Below, piece after piece: positions 28,800 through 37,335 of a stretch of DNA of 64,000 bases. Both the position numbers and the translations under genes were made by a program. The stretch's first letter is position 1; the number at the start of each line of letters is the position of its first letter. The notes under the pieces were generated by a model. It saw only the letters and a list, made by a program, of their open reading frames with translations, did not search any database and had not been told where the DNA came from. Location of the stretch: NCBI RefSeq assembly GCF_002906855.1, contig NZ_MINI01000028.1, positions 1,612,001 to 1,676,000 on the forward strand. The letters are read 5' to 3'. The stretch is from Pseudomonas putida (GTDB lineage: Bacteria; Pseudomonadota; Gammaproteobacteria; Pseudomonadales; Pseudomonadaceae).

Positions 28800-29738
28800 T
28801 TCGGTTTCGCGGGGGGCTGGCGCTTCGAGGGTGTCGCTGGTTTCGCGGTTGCGGCGGATCTTCAGCTCGCTGACCACCACGGCGACGACGATCAGCAACC
28901 CGCCGATCAACGCGATGCCTGGCAGGCGCTCGCCGGCAATGCGCCCGACGATGCCGGCCCATACCGGCTCGCCCGCGTAGATCAGCGTGGCACGGGTGGG
29001 CGAAACCGACTTCTGTGCCCAGTTCATCGCCACCTGGATCACCGCGCTCATGGCGCCCAGCCCCAGCGCGCTGAGCAACAGCAACCAGGAAAAGTCAGGG
29101 AGACGCTCCTGGGTCGGCACGATCATCAGGAACGCCAGCAGCGAAGCGGTCGCCAACTGCACCACGGTGACCCGGCGCACATCGACCTGGCCGGCGAAGC
29201 GGCTGATCAGGATGATCTCGGCGGCGATGGCTACCGCGCTCACCAAGGTCACCACTTCACCCTCGCTGAAATGCAGCGCGCCGCCTTCGGGGCCGGCCAG
29301 CAGCATCAGGCCGACGAACGCCAGGCAGATGCCGATGCTCGGCATCAGCCCTGGGCGGCGGCCCAGCACCAGCCATTGCAGCAGTGGCACGAACGGGACA
29401 TAGAGCGCGGTGATGAATGCCGACTGGCTGCTGCTGATGGTCTGCAGGCCCATGGTCTGCAGGCCGTAGCCCAGCATGATGGACACGCCGATCAGCACGC
29501 CGGCCTTCAGTTCGGTGAAGGTCAGCCCGGACAACGCGCGCGCCGAGGCCAGGCTGACGAACAGCGCCGCTGCGGCGAAGCGCAGGCCGACGAAGAACAT
29601 CGGGCCGCTCACGGTCATGACGTTGTGCACCAGCAGGAAGGTTCCGCCCCACAGCATGGTGATGAACACCAGCACCATTTCCGCCTTGCTCAGGCGAAAA
29701 GATACCGCGGTCTGTGGGCTGCTGGTCGGTTGGCTCAT
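28788..29738 (-). CDS. EamA/DMT-family transporter
   Basis: 316 residues with about ten membrane helices and two EamA repeats. FITMLWGGTFLLVHNVM opens the first, and AEIILISRFAGQVDVRRVTV opens the second. Such proteins export amino acids or other small metabolites. The start ATG 29736-29738 is preferred over a frame extending through the promoter region. It is divergent from an XRE-cupin regulator, with a perfect palindrome GCAGTATACTGC between them. A second EamA gene (37336-38223) has the same type of operator, so both probably answer to this regulator. Confidence 0.88.
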   Translation of the reverse strand: MSQPTSSPQTAVSFRLSKAEMVLVFITMLWGGTFLLVHNVMTVSGPMFFVGLRFAAAALFVSLASARALSGLTFTELKAGVLIGVSIMLGYGLQTMGLQTISSSQSAFITALYVPFVPLLQWLVLGRRPGLMPSIGICLAFVGLMLLAGPEGGALHFSEGEVVTLVSAVAIAAEIILISRFAGQVDVRRVTVVQLATASLLAFLMIVPTQERLPDFSWLLLLSALGLGAMSAVIQVAMNWAQKSVSPTRATLIYAGEPVWAGIVGRIAGERLPGIALIGGLLIVVAVVVSELKIRRNRETSDTLEAPAPRETEAGL

Positions 29739-29784
29739 GGTCTTGCGCACTCGGAGGGGGCGGCGCACAATCGCCGCAAAGTGG

Positions 29785-29825
29785 GCAGTATACTGCGCAA
29801 TCCGTAGAAGTGAGCAATATAGTGC
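29785..29825. promoter_or_regulatory. Twin candidate operators of the XRE-cupin regulator
   Basis: Two copies of the motif GCARTATASTGC. The perfect palindrome GCAGTATACTGC is at 29785-29796 and GCAATATAGTGC at 29814-29825, with centres 29 bases apart. Both are followed by a CRCAA-like tail (CGCAA, ACAA). The second covers the proposed GTG start of the regulator, suggesting autorepression. An identical GCAATATAGTGC occurs in front of the second EamA gene at 38260-38271. Confidence 0.75.
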
Positions 29826-30385
29826 ACAAAGATCCCGCGCACCGTGCATCGGTGCTGCAGCATGTCAGCCTCAATGTCCGCAGCCTGCGCAACGCGGCCG
29901 GGATGAGCCAGAGCGCCCTGGCCGAACGCTCCGGGGTCAGCCGTCGGATGTTGGTGGCGATCGAGGCGGGCGAGAAGAATGTCAGCCTGACCACCCTCGA
30001 TCTGATTGCCGAAGCCCTCGGGGTGGTGTTCAGCACCCTTATCCAGGCCCCGGACCAGCGCGACCCCAGTCGTATCGACGAGCTTGCCTGGACCGGCGAG
30101 CACCCGCAAAGCAAGGCCGTGCTGTTGGCCAGCAGCACGGCCCGGCGCGAAGTGGAAATCTGGGAGTGGACCCTCGCGCCTGGCGAGTGCTACACCAGCG
30201 AAGCCGATGCCGAGGGCTGGAGTGAGCAGATCTACGTGGCCCAAGGCCAATTGACGCTGATCATCGAAGGCGCCGAGCACTGCCTGCAGGTCGGGCAGTT
30301 CCATGTGTTCCCCAGCAACTGCCGCTATGCCTACCGCAATGATGGAGCAGTGCCCGTGCGCTTCGTGCGTAATGTGGTGATCTGA
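29822..30385 (+). CDS. XRE-family regulator with C-terminal cupin sensor
   Basis: About 187 residues from GTG 29822 (GTGAG eight bases upstream); GTG 29810 would add four. The N-terminal HTH_3 domain is at about residues 15-65 (NAAGMSQSALAERSGVSRRM, IEAGEKNVSLTTLDLIAEAL). The C-terminal cupin barrel has YVAQGQLTLIIEGAEHCLQV. Such one-component regulators sense a small molecule and often control an adjacent exporter or catabolic gene. The likely targets are the divergent EamA gene, itself, and the EamA gene at 37336-38223. The ligand is unknown. Confidence 0.88.
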   Translation: MHKDPAHRASVLQHVSLNVRSLRNAAGMSQSALAERSGVSRRMLVAIEAGEKNVSLTTLDLIAEALGVVFSTLIQAPDQRDPSRIDELAWTGEHPQSKAVLLASSTARREVEIWEWTLAPGECYTSEADAEGWSEQIYVAQGQLTLIIEGAEHCLQVGQFHVFPSNCRYAYRNDGAVPVRFVRNVVI

Positions 30386-30396
30386 CCGGCTGCGGA

Positions 30397-30945
30397 TCAG
30401 CCCTTGAGCAGCTCGTCGGTCTTCACCACCTTGGCATAGGCAAACGCCAGCGCGGCCATGGCCGAGTTGTGCACATGGGCGGCCGGTACCTGCTTGCCAT
30501 CGAACTCCAGCGGCAAGGTGGCGCAGGCATCGTGTGCCACGGTGACGTCAAAGCCGAAGTCGGCGGCCGCGCGGGAGGCGGCGTCGATGCACATGTGGCT
30601 CATGCTGCCGACGATGGTCACGGCCTTGACTTGATGCTGGTCCAACGTCTGCTTCAGGTCAGTGCCGAGAAACGCGTTTACCTTGTGCTTGAGTACCACG
30701 GGTTCGCCTGCTGTTGGCGCAACCTTCGAATGAATGGCCGAGCCTTGTGTGCCCGGGGCGAAGAATGGCGCATCGGCGCTGTCGAACTCATGCCGCACGT
30801 GAACCACCAGGTCGCCTTTCTCACGTGCCGCGGCGAGCAGGCGTGCGGCGTTGTCAGCCGCCTTGTCGGCACCGTCGAGGGTCCATTTGCCGCCGGGGAA
30901 GTAGTCGTTCTGAATATCGATAATGATCAGGGCCTGCTTGCTCAT
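30397..30945 (-). CDS. Isochorismatase-family cysteine hydrolase
   Basis: 182 residues. LIIIDIQNDYFPGG gives the catalytic Asp of the N-terminal motif. GSMSHMCIDAASRAAADFGF carries the nucleophilic Cys after the cis-peptide. The start at 30943-30945 follows AGGAGG at five bases, an excellent site. These enzymes hydrolyse amides such as nicotinamide or ureido compounds; the substrate here is not known. It is convergent with the XRE-cupin gene and divergent from the GlxA-type regulator, which probably controls it. Confidence 0.88.
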   Translation of the reverse strand: MSKQALIIIDIQNDYFPGGKWTLDGADKAADNAARLLAAAREKGDLVVHVRHEFDSADAPFFAPGTQGSAIHSKVAPTAGEPVVLKHKVNAFLGTDLKQTLDQHQVKAVTIVGSMSHMCIDAASRAAADFGFDVTVAHDACATLPLEFDGKQVPAAHVHNSAMAALAFAYAKVVKTDELLKG

Positions 30946-31027
30946 GCTGCCTCCTGTGGCAGTAGTCGTTGGATGACGATAGTTATAGGCTGTGGGCATC
31001 GACTTGAGGATTGGCGCGATCGACACA

Positions 31028-32017
31028 ATGACGGCAAAAACTGACAGCCACGGCAGCCTGGAAATCGGCCTGCTGCACTACCCGGGCGCGCAACGCGCGG
31101 CGTTGCATGGTCTGAGCGACCTGTTCAGCGTGGCCAATCGCGTGGCCGCCGAGCTGGGCGCTGCCGGGCTGCCGCAGATCAGGGTGAGCCACTGGCAGGT
31201 CGATGAGGCGGGTCAGTTGCAGTTCATTGAGGATAGCCTTGGCCCTCCGAGCCAGCCGTTGCGTGTGTTGATCATTCCACCGAGCCTGGAGTCGACCCCG
31301 CCGCCAGACTTGCTAGAGCGGCACAAGCTGCCCTTATGCCAGCAGCATGGCCAGGGCACGGTGCTGGCGTCGGTGTGCATCGGCGTATTCTTTATCGCCG
31401 CCAGTGGCCTGCTGGATGGCCGGGCAGCCAGCACTCATTGGAATTACGCGCAGAGCCTTGCCGAGCGTTACCCCATGGTCCATGTGGAGGCCAACCAGCC
31501 GCTGCTGGATGACGGTGACATCATGACATCCGCCGGGTTAATGGCCTGGACCGAACTGGGGCTGCGCCTGTTGGAGCGCTATCTCGGCGGCTCGGTGGCC
31601 TGGGAGACGGCGCGCTACATGTCCGTCGAGCCAGTTGCCAGGCCCTTGCCGGGGGCGTTGTTCAATCCGCGCCTGGATCACGGTGACGAAGCGGTGCTGA
31701 AGGTTCAGCACTGGTTGCAGGCGAACGGTGCGCAAGATGCCGACCTCGCCGGCATGGCAGCCTGCGCCGGGCTGGAGGCGCGCACCTTCCTCAGGCGCTT
31801 CCGTGCGGCCACCGGCCTGAAACCCACCGAGTACTGCCAGCAGGTAAGGGTGGGGCGTGCCTGCCGGATGTTGGAATTCACCCGGCGCACGGTCGAGCAG
31901 ATTGCCTGGGGAGTGGGGTATCAGGACCCGGGGGCGTTTCGCAAGGTGTTTCAACGCATCACCGGTCTGACACCCAGCGAGTACCGGCAACGCTTCGCCT
32001 TGCCCTGCTCAGGGTAG
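31028..32017 (+). CDS. GlxA-type AraC-family regulator
   Basis: 329 residues. The N-terminal DJ-1/PfpI-like amidase domain includes [20 protein letters not shown] with the nucleophile-elbow Cys. The C-terminal AraC double HTH includes [20 protein letters not shown] and [24 protein letters not shown] sequence. It is divergent from the isochorismatase gene across 82 bases. Such pairs usually mean that the regulator induces the hydrolase. Start ATG 31028 has only a weak upstream site. Confidence 0.88.
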   Translation: MTAKTDSHGSLEIGLLHYPGAQRAALHGLSDLFSVANRVAAELGAAGLPQIRVSHWQVDEAGQLQFIEDSLGPPSQPLRVLIIPPSLESTPPPDLLERHKLPLCQQHGQGTVLASVCIGVFFIAASGLLDGRAASTHWNYAQSLAERYPMVHVEANQPLLDDGDIMTSAGLMAWTELGLRLLERYLGGSVAWETARYMSVEPVARPLPGALFNPRLDHGDEAVLKVQHWLQANGAQDADLAGMAACAGLEARTFLRRFRAATGLKPTEYCQQVRVGRACRMLEFTRRTVEQIAWGVGYQDPGAFRKVFQRITGLTPSEYRQRFALPCSG

Positions 32018-32461
32018 GTGCGGCCCCGGCCCCTCATTAGCCAGATGATCCTGGTGGTTGCGCAGCGGGCATTCCTTCAGCGACATGCAACCGCAGCCAA
32101 TGCAGCCATCGAGCTGGTCGCGCAGCCTGACCATTTCGTCGATTCTGTGGTTCAGGTCCTCCCGCCAGCGCGCAGAGAGACGCTGCCAATCTTCGGCCGT
32201 GGGGGTGTGGTCGTTGGGCAGGGCGGCCAGGGCAGAGGCAATCTCGGCCAGCGGAATGCCCAGGCGCTGGGCCATCTTGATTACCGCGACCCGACGCAGC
32301 ATTGCCCTCGGATAGCGCCTCTGGTTCCCCGCATTGCGGGTGCTCTGGATCAGGCCCTTGGTTTCATAGAAATGCAGCGCGGTCACTGCCACGCCGCTGC
32401 GAGCAGCCAGCTGGCCGACACTGAGCAGCTTTTCCGTCGTGGCAGGTGCTGTATCGGGCAT
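32009..32461 (-). CDS. soxR: Redox-sensing MerR-family activator SoxR
   Basis: 150 residues, the normal SoxR length. The N-terminal MerR helix-turn-helix reads [21 protein letters not shown] dimerisation helix follows, then the [2Fe-2S] cluster ligands in C-x2-C-x-C-x5-C, seen as [12 protein letters not shown]. In pseudomonads SoxR responds to redox-active compounds and activates a few transporter and monooxygenase genes. It is divergent from a monooxygenase-domain gene whose promoter carries a SoxR box. Its 3' end overlaps the end of the GlxA-type gene by 9 bases. Confidence 0.95.
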   Translation of the reverse strand: MPDTAPATTEKLLSVGQLAARSGVAVTALHFYETKGLIQSTRNAGNQRRYPRAMLRRVAVIKMAQRLGIPLAEIASALAALPNDHTPTAEDWQRLSARWREDLNHRIDEMVRLRDQLDGCIGCGCMSLKECPLRNHQDHLANEGPGPHLP

Positions 32462-32472
32462 GGGAAAAACGC

Positions 32473-32503
32473 TTGACCTTGAGTTAACTGGAGGTTTTAC
32501 CCT
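32473..32503 (+). promoter_or_regulatory. SoxR box in a 19-bp-spacer promoter
   Basis: CCTTGAGTTAACTGGAGG (32477-32494) agrees at 15 of 18 positions with the E. coli SoxR site CCTCAAGTTAACTTGAGG. It sits between -35 TTGACC (32473-32478) and -10 TACCCT (32498-32503), a 19-bp spacing typical of MerR-family targets. It faces the gene at 32547. Confidence 0.85.
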
Positions 32504-32546
32504 GCAGTCCATTCCGAAGCAAGCGTTCGCAGCAAGGAGACTCGCC

Positions 32547-32927
32547 ATGACGGCCAGCCCGCATTCCCTGTGGTTCACCCAGATGATCGAATATGAAGTA
32601 CCCGCTTCGCGCCAGGCAGCGCTGGCAGAGGCCTTGGTCACGCGCAGTGAAGAATTGGCTGTGCGTTGCCAAGGTCTGCAGAGTGTCAGCATCCAGGTCA
32701 GCGACGATGGCAGCCGGGTCTTGCAGTACCTGCTATGGCAGTCACGCCTGGCCTGGGTGGAGGCGGCGGACTGTTTTGCCGAAGAGCCTTTCTTCGACCT
32801 GCTCAGCCGCCATCAGGCGCGTGGTGTCAACTTTGCCGCGTACCAGACGTTGCACAGCCTGGTACGTGGGTCTGATGGTGGTCTGCATTGCCAGGTCGGT
32901 GGCCCTCAGGCATACCAGGGGGCGTAG
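32547..32927 (+). CDS. Putative antibiotic-biosynthesis-monooxygenase-domain protein (SoxR target)
   Basis: 126 residues with an ABM-like ferredoxin fold: [20 protein letters not shown], then [19 protein letters not shown] strands. ABM proteins are cofactor-independent monooxygenases or quinone-handling enzymes. The ATG follows AAGGAG at eight bases. The promoter carries a SoxR box, so induction by redox-cycling compounds is expected. The last 22 bases overlap the convergent hydrolase gene. Confidence 0.8.
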   Translation: MTASPHSLWFTQMIEYEVPASRQAALAEALVTRSEELAVRCQGLQSVSIQVSDDGSRVLQYLLWQSRLAWVEAADCFAEEPFFDLLSRHQARGVNFAAYQTLHSLVRGSDGGLHCQVGGPQAYQGA

Positions 32928-33676
32928 TGCGGGTAACGGTCCAGGCGTGCGCCGACCACCATCTCGCTGATCCAGGCGGCAAGGATCGAGCTGTAGGCCT
33001 TCTGGCTTTCCTCGCTGGAGAGCGCGTGATCGGCACCATCGACAATGCGATGGGTCAGCGAATGAGCGCTGACGAATGCCGAGCGGTAACTCATCAGCGT
33101 GGCGTGCGGCACATAGTCATCCTGCTCCGATTCGACCAGCAACACATCGCCGGTAAACTCGGCACAGGCGGCCAGTGCACGGTTGTCGGAAGGGCCGAGC
33201 AGGCGCAGCCGATAGTCGTTCAGGCGCTGGCGATCAAGGGCTTGCTTGGGCATGTTCCATTCGTCGTCCCAATACATTGCAGGCACGCGCAAGGCCAACC
33301 ATCTTACCGGCCGCTGCAACGTCAGCAGGGTAGCCAGGTAGCCACCGTAGCTGCTGCCGATGAGGGCGATAGCGCTGCTGTCCACCGCCGGGTGGCTGAC
33401 CAGTCGGTCGTAGGCGGCCAGCAGGTCCTTGAGGTTCTGTTCGCGGGTAACGGTCAGGCGCTGGCTTTCGGTTTTCTCGTGGCCGCGCAGGTCGAAGGTC
33501 ATGCACACGCAGCCCAGCCCGGTAATGTGCCGGGCGCGCGCCAGGTCGCGCTGCTGGCTGCCGCCCCAGCCGTGGACGAAGAGAATGCCGGGCATCTTGC
33601 TGCCTGGGCTGACCAGGGTGCCGGCGATGCTGTCATCTTCGACCTGCAGCTCCACGGTTTCACTCTGAATGCTCAT
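32906..33676 (-). CDS. Alpha/beta hydrolase (dienelactone hydrolase/acyl-peptidase type)
   Basis: 256 residues. LFVHGWGGSQQRDL forms the oxyanion region. The nucleophile elbow is GSSYGGYLA, with the acid in ESEQDDYVPH and the histidine in DGADHALSS. There is no signal peptide, so it is cytosolic. Its ATG lies inside the 3' end of the upstream DUF3182 gene (17-base overlap), so the two are translationally coupled. The substrate is unknown. Confidence 0.85.
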   Translation of the reverse strand: MSIQSETVELQVEDDSIAGTLVSPGSKMPGILFVHGWGGSQQRDLARARHITGLGCVCMTFDLRGHEKTESQRLTVTREQNLKDLLAAYDRLVSHPAVDSSAIALIGSSYGGYLATLLTLQRPVRWLALRVPAMYWDDEWNMPKQALDRQRLNDYRLRLLGPSDNRALAACAEFTGDVLLVESEQDDYVPHATLMSYRSAFVSAHSLTHRIVDGADHALSSEESQKAYSSILAAWISEMVVGARLDRYPHYAPWYA

Positions 33677-34778
33677 GCTGGCGAATCCGCGCGTATTTGC
33701 TGAGTTGTCCGAGTTCACTGTCGTTTCCTTGATAGAAGAGGGTGGCGTCAGCGGGCAGGTCGGGGGCGCCGAATACTTCATGGGTAGAGGCGCAGACCTG
33801 CCGCAGTGCCGGGTCGTCGGCGAATGCCTGCAGTGCCAGGAGCTCTGCGCTACTGGCTCCCCCCAGACGCCAGGATTGTTCGAGCACGCCGCTACGCAGA
33901 TGGCCTTGGGCTGTAGTGCCGCGGGCGATGTCGTAGTTGCGCCGCGATGCGATGAAGCCCGGGAAGTGCTGCTCGGCGGCTTGTTCGTAGGTCATGGCCT
34001 GGTTGATAGCAAGGCGCAGGTGATCCTCCAAGGGCAGCTGTAGCAGGGACTGATAGTCGCCACGAACCACAACGAGCTCGGAGCCGCCGTAGACTTCACA
34101 GCCCTGGTGGTCTCGCGTCAGCTGCTGGGTGCCGTGATAGCTGCAGGTCAGGCCGGCGACGCGAACTTGGCCAACGCTGAAGGTCTCTACGTCGCTGAGG
34201 TCTTCTTCCAGCACCAGGCCCCAAAGGGCCAGGTCCCGTTCATCGATGTTGGCCAGCAGCGGCTCCAGTTCATCCGCATGGCTGATGACTTGCTGGCCGC
34301 GGCCGGCGCAGGCCAGCACGGGCTTCACCCGCAAGGGGCCTTCAAGCAGCAGCAATTGGGCAGCGCGCCGGGCATCGGCCTTGCTGAACACGGTGTAGCC
34401 GCAGAGCAGGGCATCACTGGCCTGGAGGGCGAAGGCATCGGTCCAGCCCGGTGGGAACTCGGCATCTGCTGGCAACGGGTGGGAAATGGCCTTGGTGGCC
34501 ATGTAAGGGTGGCTGACCAGTCCACCGAACAGGTCGTGCTCGCTGTGAATGCCCATGGCGGCATAACGCTCAGGGCCAACCAGGGTTTCGGTCGGCAAGT
34601 AATAGAAGTGTGGGTCTTCCATGGCTGGCACATCGGTCAGCACGGCATGGCAGCCGAGTAATCGGGCCAGTCGGTCCGCCAGTTTCAAGTGCACGGCATG
34701 TTCATGTTCCGGGGTGTGCTCACGGGTATCGAGCAATACCACGGCGGTTTTCCGGTCGTTGGCACTGGGCATGGGCAT
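33660..34778 (-). CDS. DUF3182-type protein, possibly ATP-grasp-like
   Basis: 372 residues. The sequence resembles the DUF3182 family. The middle part (RVKPVLACAGRGQQVI, LWGLVLEEDL, TFSVGQV, YHGTQQLTRDHQG, YGGSELVVVRG) has the lysine, hydrophobic-Glu and glycine-rich pattern of ATP-grasp enzymes, which is an inference of mine. It is upstream of, and overlaps, an alpha/beta hydrolase gene. Start ATG 34776-34778 gives MPMPSANDR; the ribosome site is weak. The ligand and product are unknown. Confidence 0.7.
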   Translation of the reverse strand: MPMPSANDRKTAVVLLDTREHTPEHEHAVHLKLADRLARLLGCHAVLTDVPAMEDPHFYYLPTETLVGPERYAAMGIHSEHDLFGGLVSHPYMATKAISHPLPADAEFPPGWTDAFALQASDALLCGYTVFSKADARRAAQLLLLEGPLRVKPVLACAGRGQQVISHADELEPLLANIDERDLALWGLVLEEDLSDVETFSVGQVRVAGLTCSYHGTQQLTRDHQGCEVYGGSELVVVRGDYQSLLQLPLEDHLRLAINQAMTYEQAAEQHFPGFIASRRNYDIARGTTAQGHLRSGVLEQSWRLGGASSAELLALQAFADDPALRQVCASTHEVFGAPDLPADATLFYQGNDSELGQLSKYARIRQHEHSE

Positions 34779-34998
34779 CTGCCTGTGTGCAATGAATGTA
34801 TAGGTTGTGAAGCTCGTGTCAGCGGTAAGTTCAGCTAGAAGTGACTGATGGTCCCGGCACAAGTGTAGGAAGCGTCTTATTTGCAGGTGACGTCATGGGC
34901 ATAGCATCCCGCGAGTCGGTCGCCATGATTGCGGCACCGTGGCAGCTGTTCCATTATCCTCATCCTGGAATAACCACGATGTGTCCGCAGGAGTGCGC

Positions 34999-36807
34999 AT
35001 GAACGTTCAGACCACGATTCAGCAAAGTGTGCCGGAGCGCCTGGCGCGCGTGCGCGAGGTCATGGCCCGAGAAAGGGTCGATGCCCTGCTGGTGCCTTCG
35101 GCCGACCCGCATCTTTCCGAGTACCTGCCGGGCTACTGGCAGGGGCGTCGGTGGCTGTCTGGCTTTGATGGTTCTGTAGGCACCCTGGTGGTTACCGCGG
35201 ACTTTGCCGGTGTCTGGGTCGACAGCCGTTACTGGGAGCAAGCCGAGAAGGAGCTGGCCGGTAGCGGCATCGTCTTGATGAAGCTGCTACCAGGCAAGCC
35301 GGGAGCGCTGGAATGGCTGGGTGACAATGTTCCGCTGAAAGGCGCCGTGGCCGTGGATGGCGCGGTCATGGCACTGGCTTCGGCGCGTCAGCTCGAAGAG
35401 CGGCTCAAGGCCCGCGAGGCGCGTCTGGTAACCGATCGGGACGTGCTCGCCGAGGTATGGGAGGGCCGCCCGGCACTGCCAGGCAACCCGATCTATCAGC
35501 ACCTGCCGCCCTACGCCACGGTCAGCCGGGCCGAGAAGCTTGGCCAGCTGCGGGCCACGCTGCAGGACAAGGGGGCCGATTGGCACTTTATCGCGACCCT
35601 CGACGACATCGCCTGGCTGTTTAACCTGCGTGGCAGTGATGTGTCTTACAACCCGGTTTTCGTTGCCTTTGCACTGATCGGCAAGGACCAGGCGATCCTG
35701 TTCGTCGGTGCCGGGAAACTCGATGAGCACTTGCGCCATGTGCTTGCGGTCGATGGCATCGAAGTGCGCGATTACACCGCGGTTCAGCAGGTGTTGGCGG
35801 AGCTGGCCCCGGATACTCGCCTGCTGGTAGACCCGGCTCGCGTGACCTGCGGCTTGCTGAAGCACCTGGATGCTCAGGTGCAACTGGTCGAAGGGCTGAA
35901 CCCGACCACGCTGAGCAAATCACGCAAGGGTGAAGAGGAACTGGTGCACATACGCCAGGTCATGGAGCAGGATGGCGCGGCCTTGTGCGAATTCTTCGCC
36001 TGGTTTGAGGCGCATCAGGGTCTGGAGACCATCACCGAATTGACTGTGGATGAGCAGTTGAGCGCTGCGCGTGCCCGCCGACCGGGCTTCGTCTCGCTGA
36101 GTTTTTCGACCATTGCCGCGTTCAACGGCAATGGCGCGATGCCGCATTACCGCGCCACGGAAGAGTCCCATGCAGTCATAGAGGGTGATGGCCTGCTGTT
36201 GATCGACTCCGGAGGCCAGTATCTGGGCGGAACCACCGACATCACGCGGATGGTCCCGGTGGGTAATCCGACCCTGGAGCAGAGGCAGGACTGCACCCGC
36301 GTTCTCAAGGGCATGATCGCCTTGTCGCGTGCCAGCTTCCCGCGCGGCATCCTGTCACCTTTGCTCGATGCCATTGCACGGGCGCCAATCTGGGCAGACC
36401 AGGTCGACTACGGTCATGGCACCGGGCATGGCGTTGGCTACTTCATGAACGTGCACGAAGGTCCCCAGGTGATTGCCTACCAGGCGGGAGCCACGCCACA
36501 GACGGCAATGCAGGTGGGCATGATCAGCTCGATCGAGCCAGGTACCTACCGGCCTGGCGCCTGGGGGGTGCGTATAGAGAACCTGGTGGCGAACCGTGAA
36601 GCGGGCAAGAGTGCCTTTGGTGAGTTCCTGCGCTTCGAAACCTTGACACTGTGCCCTATCGATACGCGTTGCCTGCTTCCCGAAATGCTGGCCAAGGAAG
36701 AGCGGGAATGGCTGAACCAATACCATGCAACGGTACTTGAGCGTCTGGCGCCCTTGTTGCAAGGGGCTTCGCTGGATTGGCTGAAGGCGCGCACAGCGCC
36801 GCTTTGA
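34999..36807 (+). CDS. Aminopeptidase P-family metallopeptidase (M24B)
   Basis: 602 residues: two creatinase-like N-terminal domains followed by the M24 pita-bread domain. The five metal ligands are visible: the two Asp in LLIDSGGQYLGGTTDITRM, the His in HGTGHGVGYFMNVHEGP, and the Glu in SIEPGTY and RIENLV. It cleaves an N-terminal residue ahead of proline. The ATG is preceded by CAGGAG. The length matches the large Xaa-Pro aminopeptidase class rather than the 440-residue PepP. It is a single gene, ended by a bidirectional terminator. Confidence 0.93.
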   Translation: MNVQTTIQQSVPERLARVREVMARERVDALLVPSADPHLSEYLPGYWQGRRWLSGFDGSVGTLVVTADFAGVWVDSRYWEQAEKELAGSGIVLMKLLPGKPGALEWLGDNVPLKGAVAVDGAVMALASARQLEERLKAREARLVTDRDVLAEVWEGRPALPGNPIYQHLPPYATVSRAEKLGQLRATLQDKGADWHFIATLDDIAWLFNLRGSDVSYNPVFVAFALIGKDQAILFVGAGKLDEHLRHVLAVDGIEVRDYTAVQQVLAELAPDTRLLVDPARVTCGLLKHLDAQVQLVEGLNPTTLSKSRKGEEELVHIRQVMEQDGAALCEFFAWFEAHQGLETITELTVDEQLSAARARRPGFVSLSFSTIAAFNGNGAMPHYRATEESHAVIEGDGLLLIDSGGQYLGGTTDITRMVPVGNPTLEQRQDCTRVLKGMIALSRASFPRGILSPLLDAIARAPIWADQVDYGHGTGHGVGYFMNVHEGPQVIAYQAGATPQTAMQVGMISSIEPGTYRPGAWGVRIENLVANREAGKSAFGEFLRFETLTLCPIDTRCLLPEMLAKEEREWLNQYHATVLERLAPLLQGASLDWLKARTAPL

Positions 36808-36836
36808 CCTGGTTGCGGGCACGTCGGTAGATAAAA

Positions 36837-36863
36837 GAAGGGCAGCTCGCGGGCTGCCCTTTC
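36837..36863. terminator. Bidirectional intrinsic terminator
   Basis: GGGCAGC (36840-36846) pairs with GCTGCCC (36853-36859), flanked by AAAAGAA on the left and TTTCTTATTT on the right. It serves the convergent peptidase and lipoprotein genes. Confidence 0.85.
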
Positions 36864-37145
36864 TTATTTGCAGATGACGATCATGCTGCGGCTGGTGTAG
36901 CCAGCAGGGTTGATGCCGAACAGGTAATCACCGGGCTCTTCGTCGGTGTCTCCGGAGCGGGCGATCACCTTGTATCCGCGAGAGCTGCAGGACGTGGCCG
37001 CTTTGCTGTAGCACTTGTCCCACGACGAAGAGAGGCCGGAGCAATTGATATGCAGGCCTTTTTTCCCTCTTTTGACCTCAGTCTTGGCCGTTGCGGCACA
37101 TCCGGCAATGGCCAAGACGGCCAGGATGAGCAAAATACGTTTCAT
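36864..37145 (-). CDS. Small putative lipoprotein (93 aa)
   Basis: A signal sequence MKRILLILAVLAIAGC ends in a lipobox with Cys16. The mature part has several cysteines (INCSGL, DKCYSKAATSCSSRG, IVICK) that may form disulfides in the periplasm. Function is unknown. It is a single gene. The 190-base gap upstream (37146-37335) shows no further gene. Confidence 0.8.
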   Translation of the reverse strand: MKRILLILAVLAIAGCAATAKTEVKRGKKGLHINCSGLSSSWDKCYSKAATSCSSRGYKVIARSGDTDEEPGDYLFGINPAGYTSRSMIVICK

Positions 37146-37335
37146 TCCTGTCCTTAATTGCAGGGCTGATCAGTTGTCTGGCCCGGTCGTTATCGCTTCG
37201 GTTCTTCCTGAATCTTCCTCGGCTTCCGTGTCCGCACAAGTAGATAGCGTAAAGATTATGATTTTGTGACAGCTTAATCAGCGAGGCGAGTGGGGACAAT
37301 GATTAATCTCGTCTCAAATGAAAATATTTCTCAAG

